A stretch of 64,000 bases of DNA from contig JAGTJL010000002.1 in NCBI GenBank assembly GCA_020746875.1, positions 1,922,001 to 1,986,000 on the forward strand, written 5' to 3'. A program made the translations under genes and the position numbers. Source of the stretch: Rhexocercosporidium sp. MPI-PUGE-AT-0058 (Eukaryota; Ascomycota; Leotiomycetes; Helotiales). This document shows, piece by piece, positions 55,713-64,000 of this stretch (position 1 is the stretch's first letter; each line of letters starts with the position of its first letter). A model generated the notes under the pieces. The model searched no databases and was not told the DNA's origin. It worked only from the letters and a program-made list of their open reading frames with translations.

Positions 55713-58700
55713 ATGAAGAGAGCATACAGTAGAACTGGTGCCGGCCGGCCAGGCTCGATGACCCCTGAAATGGAGGCCCTAGAAGCGCCCTCGGAGCATG
55801 GAACAGTCAATAGGATCCCTAGCAGTTGCGCGCTTATCACTCCTCCTACGTCGCCCGAGGAAAATGGTCGACCCTCAAAGCTTCGAAGACATAAATCGAA
55901 GTTGATCACGGCCCTACGATCCTTGAGAAATAGTGGTAAATGTGCTCAATGCTTTGTGTAGCATTCAAGCTAACAAGCAACCGAAGTTTCCACTGCCTCC
56001 GTAGCTGAGATAACTCCTCCCATAAGTCCAAATCGAAGATTTTCCGCAGCTATCCTCAAAGGTCAGCTAGAAGAACCAACGGTTGTACATCGAACCCAAT
56101 TCAAAAGTCGGCCAAGTTTCATATCTTTGGACAAGGGCGTCATGGAGATAACCCCCGAAGGATCACCATGTACTAGCACGGAATCCAGCAGAAATAGCGG
56201 GAAATCATCTGTTCCTCGGCCAGGGGATTCAACGGGGAAGACTTCTCTGGATTCAAAGCACTTCTCTTCGACGTCCAAGAAAGCCTCACAACATTCGTCC
56301 GAGAACAAGAAGGTGGTTGCAAAGCAAACAACTGGTGAATGCTGCTTAAATGAGAACCCAATCCTTGCTCCAATTGTGGAAAGCCTTGAAACACCAGAGC
56401 CTGTTCCAAGTACGATAACCCCAATCATCCAATTCTACATTTCAATATCCCGAAACTGACTGTTGATATCGTGAAATATAGCTGTAGTTACTGTTGAACG
56501 AGCTGCTGCTGCAAAAGTCTTCTTCGAAACACATTACAACAATGTAACATCTGGGGCGTTGACGCCTCGCTCTATTCGTAGAAGGCAATTGGAAGGTGCT
56601 CTCTACCATGACCCCAACCTAACTCCTGAGGAGAAAGATGACCAGCGCCGAGCTTGGGCTCAAGATGAGACCGTAAGTGCTGCCCTTCCCAATGCCCCAT
56701 AGCGTATCTAGAAACAAATTACATTATCTTTTTCTATATCACCATCTTGCAAATGCTAACTTGCTCATCGACAGGATCATCTTAGAGAGACGCGGGTCAT
56801 GAAAGTCCGTGCTGGAAATGCTTTGAGAGGCAAAGACATCACTAGTTCCCGCTACGAAGTTGTCAAGGTGCTCGGAAAAGGCAGCTTTGGGGTTGTCCGG
56901 CTGGTCAGGGAGAAAGTCAACAATACTCCTTCGTTCAATCCGGACAAGAGACGAGAGATCTACGCTATGAAAGTGATTCGAAAGTCTGACATGCTGCGTA
57001 ATAGTCAAGAAGGACATCTTCGGGCAGAGCGAGACTTTCTTGTCGCTGCAGAGGGCTCTCGTTGGTGAGTTATAATATCCTAAGACCTATGCAAGACACT
57101 GCTTTCCTGCTTAAGCTCATGGGCATGGAATTCCAAAAATTGTCTTTGTGGAAATTCTGGGACGCTGACTTGCGGAAATAGGGTCGTACCACTTATTGCG
57201 AGTTTCCAGGACCTGAACAATTTATACCTCGTCATGGATTACATGCCCGGTGGCGACTTCCTGGGACTTTTGATCCGGGACAACGTCTTGTCTGAATCTG
57301 TCACCAAGTGGTATATTGCAGAGATGATTGTCTGTATTGAGGAAGCACATTCACTCCGTTGGATCCATCGAGACGTCAAACCTGACAATTTTCTCATCTC
57401 AGCCTCAGGACACCTAAAGATTTCCGACTTCGGCCTGGCATTTGATGGGCATTGGTCGCATGACCAAGCATACTTCAATAACCACCGGTATTCTCTGCTG
57501 TCTAAGTTGGGTATAAGTGTCGAGGGTGATAGTATCGACATCAAGGAGAGTCGATCGCTTGCCTCTGCTTTGAAGCTCGGACATGGTAAAGCCGCAAGTA
57601 CGGTAAAGGACCAGCGACATGAGCGAAACTCCTCCAACGGCATGGATAATAGCGAAGGGATTCTCAATTGGCGCAATCGATGGAGTAACAGGTCACTCGC
57701 TAGATCTGTCGTAGGAACGAGCCAGTATATGGCTCCTGAAGTAGTGCGAAGGGACCTGTATGATGCTAGATGCGACTGGTGGAGCGTTGCTGTCATCCTT
57801 TATGAGGTAAGTACCGTTCACGGAACCGTTTTAACTCTGCTAAAGATCTATCACATGGGTAGTGCTTGTACGGGCATACTCCTTTTCTCGCAGAAGAGGG
57901 TGGTAGGCAGCAAACGAAGCTCAACATTCTGGTAAGATTTCGTGCCATTTCAACCTCCAAGCTTAAGACCTAATTTTGTAGGACCACAAAAACACTTTCA
58001 ATTTTCCCCACAAGCCAATCGTCAGTAAGAGATGTCAAGATCTCATTCGCAGCATTATCCAAGATAAGAGTACTAGGCTTTGCTCGAGGCGGTACAGAAT
58101 GAAGGATCACCCTTCAATGTCCCATAATGTACAAGATTATGCTGGACGTTATGTGTTCCCCAATGATGCTGAGGAAATCAAATCTCACAAATGGTTCCGA
58201 GATATTCAATGGGATCGTCTTCATATGATGGTACCCCCGTTCGTTCCGAACATCAAGTCCGTTGACGACACGCACTACTTCGACGAAGAGGATCCAATTT
58301 CCGACTTTTCTGAGTCCATATCTGGGCCACCTCCGACTGCAGATGAGATCTCCGATGCTCTCAAGCCTTTCAATAGGGAGATTCAGGTTCTTGCACAAGG
58401 CTTTGTGGAACGCCCTCACGACTCGGTAAAGCTGAGGAAGGTCGAGCGCGAGATAGATGCGTTCGCAATGTGTGATGAGCAAAAAGAGTACCTCAAGGCA
58501 TTTGTCAAACACTACGGACCCAAAGAGAAGAAAAGACCCCGAGATCGCTTATTGAGAGACAAGGATACCGCACCAAAAGTCCTCGAGTTGAGAAAGCGAG
58601 GCGCATTCCTGGGCTACACTTATCGAAGATTCCGACCAAATAGAGATGGCTTCTTCCAAACTGGGTCAGTCAGACAAGGGTCACTTGCTAGTAGTACAAG

Positions 58701-58746
58701 CGGCAAGAGGGCGGTCTGGCACCGAGCAAGATTAAGTATACACTAA
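55713..58746 (+). CDS. AGC protein kinase, NDR/LATS-like
   Basis: Seven exons (55713-55935, 55987-56409, 56482-56672, 56775-57064, 57182-57806, 57863-57931, 57982-58746) give 861 residues. A Ser-rich N-terminus is followed by an NDR-type Mob-binding region (VERAAAAKVFFETHYNN, LTPRSIRRRQLEG), then the kinase: GKGSFGVVR, YAMKVIRKSDM, HRDVKPDNF, SDFGLAF and GTSQYMAPEVV. The catalytic residues are present. Between DFG and the GTS motif lies an insert of about 90 residues, longer than the usual NDR insert. The C-terminal tail includes the AGC extension (YFDEEDPISDF) and then a basic tail. NDR kinases act in morphogenesis and cytokinesis with MOB partners; the exact orthologue is not clear. APE occurs as APE within the activation loop. 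Confidence 0.87.
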
Positions 58747-59492
58747 TCCAGACAGCGAGATAGCGAGACGGTGACTCGGTGACTTTCTGAGGCTGGCGCA
58801 ATCGCCATGCGCTCGATTGGATGCACAATGCTCTGCGATGGAGGGTATCATTCTGAAGTGAACAACTCGGACACTCACCAAGCAGTTTGCATATTCAGCT
58901 AAAGAGTAATATCAAACATTCAAATGGCATGACGTCTCCTCTAATTGATCCTGTGCTATCCCTGTTTTTTCTACTGTAACCGAAGAGAAGCAAGACATCT
59001 ACAGGGGTTTTGCCTTGAGCGATAAGACTTGATACCCACAAAGCAGTATTTAATTAGTAACACGATTGCAGCAGCTCTTCCTCGTAGAGCTTCTCACTTC
59101 ATAAGTCCGAAAATCTTGATAGGAAATTCGGGGATAGAGGGACTTAAAGTCATGTATAAACAGGTAGCCTCCACACCTATAGCTTGCTCTCTTGGCTTTG
59201 ATAGGTCAACAACTAGGAAAATGCTGTTACTGACGTCGAGTAATTCGGCATCATACTGTGCATTGCAAGGGTATCAGTGCCGAATATTGACTCGGTTCCT
59301 GGTTTTCGCATCTTGAGTGTTTCCTATGACATGTGCTGCCTTTAAATTCATTACAAAAGTAAACGAGGAACCACCATCTCCCTTCAGAGATATTTTTGCT
59401 TATTCCGGCGTTTAATCTATTCACCCAACAGGTTTCATTCCATGAATTTCGGATTTTGATTGACCTGTGGAAGTGGCGTGTCTCAGAACAAA
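58747..59492. other. Intergenic, nothing recognised
   Basis: Kinase 3' region and sulfite oxidase promoter. Only short frames. Confidence 0.5.
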
Positions 59493-61455
59493 ATGGCACT
59501 TGAAAATGAAGGCATCTCCAAATCTGGTGAGGCACTAAGTACGTCTAATGATCCACACAAGGACGAGAATGATTTGTCGATTCTTCATCCCAGCTTAGTC
59601 CTAAGGACAAAAGAGACACCAGATCCAGAAACGCTTGGTTTGAAAGAGGAGTTGCCGGGCTGGCATGGATATGTGGAGTGGGAGAAATATCCCGAGAGGA
59701 AGGAGAAAGTTAAGCAGTACATGAAGAAATTCGATTTCCCTGGCGTGCGTTTCCCAAATCGTTCCTCCTCGGAAATCCAAAAGGATTAGTAGAGACTGGC
59801 GGGCAGTACTAACTAGAGACGTCAGGCACCTGAGTTCCAACTCGTGCCACTTCCAAAGACGAATCCTATTCTGGAAGGCGTGAGGTGGAAACAGTATCAT
59901 TATGCGCTTGGAAAGGTAACGAGAGATATGCCTGCTGAGAGTTGGTTGTTTGTGGAGAAGGAGAAGAGTCCAGATATGGTACACGTGCTTCAATTCCCCT
60001 ACAATGGGGAGCCTCCAAGAGTACGTCCATTTTCTCGACCTTGCCTCTCTCTCACTCTTTCAATAAAGAAGAAACTTTCTGATTACGATATAGAACCGAC
60101 TTGTCGAAACACCAATTACCCGCAATCAAGACCATTTCGTGCGGAACCACGGCGGCATCCCTGATATTTCCGAGGAGGAGTATTTCTTCGACGTTGGCGG
60201 CTTGGTGAATAACCCCAGGAGGATCACGCTTGCTGAGTTGCAGGACGAGAAGATCTTTCCGAGGCAGAGTAATGTGGTTACGATTCAGTGTTCGGGGACA
60301 AGGAGGATTGAGCAGATCCATGAGTATCCTGGGGATGGGGATGAGTTGATTAATGCACCCGTAAGTGTCCTCAAATAACAACCTCTATTGCCTCAGGACA
60401 TTGGGATGCAGAGAGAACGTACTGACAATTTACCAATACAGTGGGGAGAAGGTGCCATCGGAACCGCTCGCTGGACAGGTGTCTCCCTCAAGAAAATCAT
60501 CAAGTACTGCGGCGGACTCAAAAATCCCAATAGTAACGCACACGTCGAGTTCCTCGGGGCAGATACCTACTTCAAGAAAGGCGAGGTGTTCAACTACGCC
60601 GTCTCGGTACCCTGGCGAAAAGTCAAGCTCAACGAAGTCCTCGTCGCATGGGAGATGAACGGGAAACCCCTTCCCAAGATCCACGGGTTTCCGCTCCGGA
60701 CTGTCGTGTTTGGCTATATCGGTGCGAGGTCTTGCAAGTGGTTGACGAGGATCAATGTGCTTCCGCATGAATCCCCGGGTCCCGTGCAGAGGAAGGAGTA
60801 TTTGTATTATAACTCGCAGGTGGGTAAGCATAACGCGAGTTATTCGTCAGGGTTTAGTATTCAGGATATGCCTGTCTCGTCGGCGATTATGAGTCCGTTG
60901 GATATGGATCAGATTATTCATGAGGGAAGTATTAAGCTGAGGGGTTGGGCGTACTCGGGTGGTGGGCATTGGCCCGTTAGGGTCGAGGCCAGCGGTGATG
61001 GGGGGAGTATTTGGTATGAGGTGCCGTATGAGAATATGACGGAGAAGTATTATCATGCCTGGAGGTTGTGGGAGATTGATCTCCCGGTTGATGCGGAGGG
61101 TTGGCTGGAATTGGTGGTGAGGTGTTGGGATAATTCTTTGAATACGCAACCGACTTTTGTGAGGTCGACTTGGTAGGTTCTCTTCCCCTTTGTCCTGCTG
61201 TTGCTACCGAAACCATAGGATTATTGACAAGGGGGTCATAGGAACTGGGATCTCCATGTGACATCCTCTTGTCATCGGATCAAGGTCTATAGCATCAATA
61301 AGACTAGGCCGAAGACTAAGGCAAAGCTGGATCTATTCGAGAGAGCGGGCATTCCTTTCTTGCCTATTACGCAGCCAGGAGAGATGGATCTAGAGACTGA
61401 GGAGAGTTATATGCATGAGATAGATAGGAGAGGTGGGAGAGACCCGCTTGAATAG
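59493..61455 (+). CDS. Sulfite oxidase (molybdenum cofactor, no cytochrome b5 domain)
   Basis: Five exons (59493-59744, 59826-60020, 60094-60360, 60442-61172, 61242-61455) give 552 residues. The enzyme oxidises sulfite to sulfate at a molybdopterin. Motifs: LEGVRWKQYHYALG, HVLQFPYNGEPP then NRLVETPITRNQ, FVRNHGGIPDIS, the Mo ligand Cys in VVTIQCSGTRR near residue 215, then APWGEGAIGTARWTGVSL, KIHGFPLRTVVFGYIGARS, and the dimerisation domain with KLRGWAYSGGGHWP and DNSLNTQPTFVRSTWNWDL. No heme domain and no PTS1 end (ends RDPLE). Reading is complete after splicing; five phase-matched junctions support the model. Confidence 0.93.
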
Positions 61456-61988
61456 TGCTTACGGGTGTGGAAAGTACATGCATGATGCTCTTAACTGTCG
61501 ATGATATGTCTTTTTGAGGACTTCTGGTAGCCTGGTGTCTCTTTTGGATCCCTGTCTTCTAGATTCGGAACGCGAAAAGCAATTTCACTACAGACCAGTT
61601 GGTCGTATAGAGCACAGGTAGTTGTCCATTCCATGGCAAGATGACGAGGAAAATCAAAATGGCACATAATTAGATTCTGCAGCAACCAGCGTATGCAGGG
61701 TCAACAAGGTCATATTCTTGCTTGAGAAAGGCCCTCGCAAGACCAGATTCGAGAGCAATACCTGGGAACGAGAAAATAATGCAACTGAAATAAAAATGGT
61801 CATTTTGGATATGAAAATCCTCGAAACCATATGAGAAAAAGCTCACATACCATGTGGCCAAACACAATTCTAATCGTCCTAACCCAGTCCGTAAAAGTGC
61901 TTGTAGCCGCCTGTTGTCACAAGTATCATACACCCTTTTTCCTTTCCTCGATTTCTCAATTTCCATTCCATGAAATTATCAAATCATC
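61456..61988. other. Convergent intergenic region
   Basis: Spacer between the 3' ends of sulfite oxidase (+) and TVP23 (-). Nothing recognised. Confidence 0.5.
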
Positions 61989-62822
61989 TCAACCTCTCGA
62001 AAAGAACCTCCCAATCATACCACTCGCCAAATTCCCCGCAATGCCTCCAGAGTACATGGCACTACCCGCCATGTTCGACGCCTGGCCAAACTTATCGCAT
62101 CTGGAGAAAGCGAGGGTATTCGTGACCGTCAGACTCAGCGCAATAGCTATCCACAAATCAGCTCTCTATCCTTCCCAGATCTCTCACACCACACCAGAAT
62201 AGAACACAGGACACAACATACCAACCAACGTCAACCAAATAAACTCAAAGCTGAATATCGCCACGAACGCCAGCGCGACCCACAGCAGCGGCTGCGAGTA
62301 CAAGGCGATCCAGAAGAAGCGGCTGTCGGTTGCGTTTATGACTTTCACAGCCGGGTCGGACGACTCGAAGACCCAGTGCGAATCGCCCGTCTGAGCGTCG
62401 ACTTCGTTCCACCACCGCAGCCCGACGAGGCGTCGCCCGGCGATGTTTTTGAGGTAGTAGAAGTCGGCGGCGAGGAGGAGGATGGTGATGATGAATATCA
62501 GGACGCTGGTGGTAGAGCGTTAGTGGATTTGATCTGGGTTCTTCACAGGCCGCCGTCCCTGGTCGCAAAGCTCCCCAGCGATGGCAGAGGAAAGGAAGAA
62601 AGAAGGGAAACATACAAGTTCCCCGTAAACAGTAGTCCAAATAGATACACTAGTAAACTCGCTGCAAAGACCTCTAGTTAGCTCTCCATTCCTGCCTTCA
62701 TTCATTGACTTTAGGCCACATCAGCACTCACAGATGCGGAAACCGAGGAAACACAGCAGCGTGATAGGATGTGAGGATAATCTCCAGCTCAGCGAGCCCT
62801 GCGGCGCTTGACTTGATTCCAT
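61989..62822 (-). CDS. TVP23: Golgi membrane protein TVP23
   Basis: Four exons (62822-62732, 62661-62616, 62505-62222, 62146-61989) give 192 residues, the usual length. It reads [19 protein letters not shown], a first helix [11 protein letters not shown], then [82 protein letters not shown] and [12 protein letters not shown], ending with [20 protein letters not shown]23 acts in late Golgi traffic and vesicle transport to the plasma membrane. The start is chosen inside a longer upstream frame because the family begins this way and the sequence before it is low-complexity. Confidence 0.93.
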
Positions 62823-63164
62823 CGTTTTTTTTTCGGTGGGTGAGGTGGTGAGAGAGTGGATGTTGAAAGTGTCGAAGCTGAAGCTGGTATGGGAGCCGCG
62901 TACTTGTGCTGGTGTTGGTGGTGGTCCGGCTCGAAGAAGCTACAGTAGCTTGACCCCCCTGTCCTGTTCCGCCAAGCGTGCTAGGGTCTGGTAGTGTAAG
63001 GCTGAAATTTAGCCTTGCCGTGCTGGACCGAGCTTCCACTTATTCCCGAGGGAGGGGTTAACTTCAATGTCAACAATATATCCTCAGTTTCCACCATTCA
63101 ACAAGGAATTAACCCTTTTCGAACCCCGAAGGCTGTTCAATGATACCCAATTGATATTCGCAAT
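62823..63164. promoter_or_regulatory. Divergent promoter of TVP23 and the CitE-like gene
   Basis: Two genes leave in opposite directions from this 340-bp stretch. The minus strand has an open frame here (MEARSSTARLNF) that is low-complexity and probably untranslated. Confidence 0.5.
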
Positions 63165-64000
63165 ATGTCTACTTCCAGTATCCTCCGTCGCGCGCTTCTA
63201 TACGGTACCAATCCCTTTCCTTAGCCCTCAGCCTTCGGCCGTCGAGCTCCTCCCCGGACATCAGACCTACACTTACTTACACATCCTCTCGAACCCTACA
63301 CAACATTTATATCACAAGCCTCACTAGAACAAACACGCATAAGCTAACACACACCCTCCAGTCCCAGCATCTTCCCCTAAATTCCTCCAAAAATCCCTCT
63401 CCCTTCCCCCGTTAGACACAGTCTCCTACGACCTCGAAGACAGCGTAACACCCACCCAGAAACCGCTCGCGCGTAAATCCCTCCTGGAGTTCCTCTCCCG
63501 CGAGACACGACCATCTAACATCACCGAGCTCTCCGTGCGCATCAACGCCGTCTCCTCAGGTCTAGCACTAGACGACCTAACGACCATCCTGAAAGCGAAA
63601 CACCTCGATGCGATTGTCGTGCCGAAGGTGAATCGGGCGTCGGATCTACACTTCGTGACGGATGTGTTGAGGCATCAGTTACCCTCTCGGCATGCAGGGG
63701 ATGGGAAAGGGGAAGGACAAGAGCCAGTGAAAATCATAGCCCTGATCGAAAGCGCCGAAGCCGTCATGAACCTCTCGGAAATCTGCAAAGCGTCGCCATA
63801 CCTGAGCGGATTGATCTTCGCAGCCGAGGATTTCGCGCTCGACCTCTCCCTCACGCGAACTCCCTCACTAACAGAGTTCCTGTACGCGCGCTCCGCGATC
63901 GTGACAGCTGCTCGAGCATTCGACCTCCCTTCGACGATCGATCTCGTCTGTACGAGTTTCAGGGGGGAAGAGGGGAAGAGGAGATTAGAGGAGGAGTGTG
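63165..64000 (+). CDS. CitE-like citrate/citramalyl-CoA lyase, 5' part, cut by window end
   Basis: Exon 1 (63165-63204) [14 protein letters not shown] joins exon 2 (from 63362) by G/TC to read [16 protein letters not shown], the start of the HpcH/HpaI aldolase TIM barrel. Further marks: [13 protein letters not shown], the metal and CoA region [51 protein letters not shown]. It continues open to the window end. Relatives are the beta subunit of citrate lyase and human CLYBL, which cleaves citramalyl-CoA in mitochondria. The N-terminus is short and basic and could be a targeting peptide. Confidence 0.88.

Noticed and set aside
62823..63039. N-terminal extension of TVP23 (MEARSSTARLNF...)
   Set aside because: Family proteins begin at the later ATG; the extension is low-complexity and no phase-matched splice joins it.

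Overview
The window is nuclear DNA of a filamentous ascomycete (Pezizomycotina; Leotiomycetes is my weak guess from overall gene character). The evidence is dense intron-containing genes with 50-110 bp introns, GTRNGT donors and CTAAC/CTGAC branch sites, plus families typical of moulds: a HET domain, a Zn2Cys6 factor, GPI and Ser/Thr-rich secreted proteins, and a two-domain ArAE transporter. I saw no transposon, CRISPR array or virus. Coding regions were joined across introns by reading frame and splice phase. Most multi-exon models close to an exact multiple of three.

Layout. 1-620 (-): 5' half of a rhodanese/Cdc25-like gene with a satellite in its intron. 1727-1829 (-): a tRNA-like gene with an intron. 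2619-7563 (-): a very large zinc-finger/kinase/HET fusion. 7.7-12.1 kb: gene-poor except for a small single-pass membrane protein (10202-10790, -). 12.1-16.7 kb: a DUF3605 protein (+), then the HOS2 deacetylase (-) and an ING/PHD protein (+) sharing a divergent promoter. 17.6-25.2 kb: a FolB-like protein (+), an FMP42-like MFS carrier (-) and a Zn2Cys6 factor (-). 27.2-29.3 kb: a FYVE-RING ubiquitin ligase (+). 29.3-32.9 kb: gene-poor, with short G-rich repeats.

33-46 kb: UGP1 (+), a PSI-type membrane protein (+), the small subunit of molybdopterin synthase (-), a mitochondrial RNase II (+), a GPI-anchored protein (+) and an ArAE transporter (-). 46-64 kb: one hypothetical gene, an alcohol O-acetyltransferase-like enzyme (+), a Ser/Thr-rich secreted protein (-), a DJ-1/PfpI protein (+), a nucleolar FKBP (+), an NDR-like AGC kinase (+), sulfite oxidase (+), TVP23 (-) and a CitE-like lyase (+) cut by the window end.

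Most genes are dispersed housekeeping genes. Three links stand out. Two histone-acetylation regulators share one promoter. The window holds both a molybdenum-cofactor gene and a molybdenum enzyme, about 22 kb apart. UGP1, the secreted proteins and the transporter bear on the cell surface. The most unusual items are the kinase-HET fusion, a 231-codon open frame inside the first intron of UGP1 that runs in frame into its second exon, and a molybdopterin synthase small subunit lacking the usual terminal Gly-Gly.
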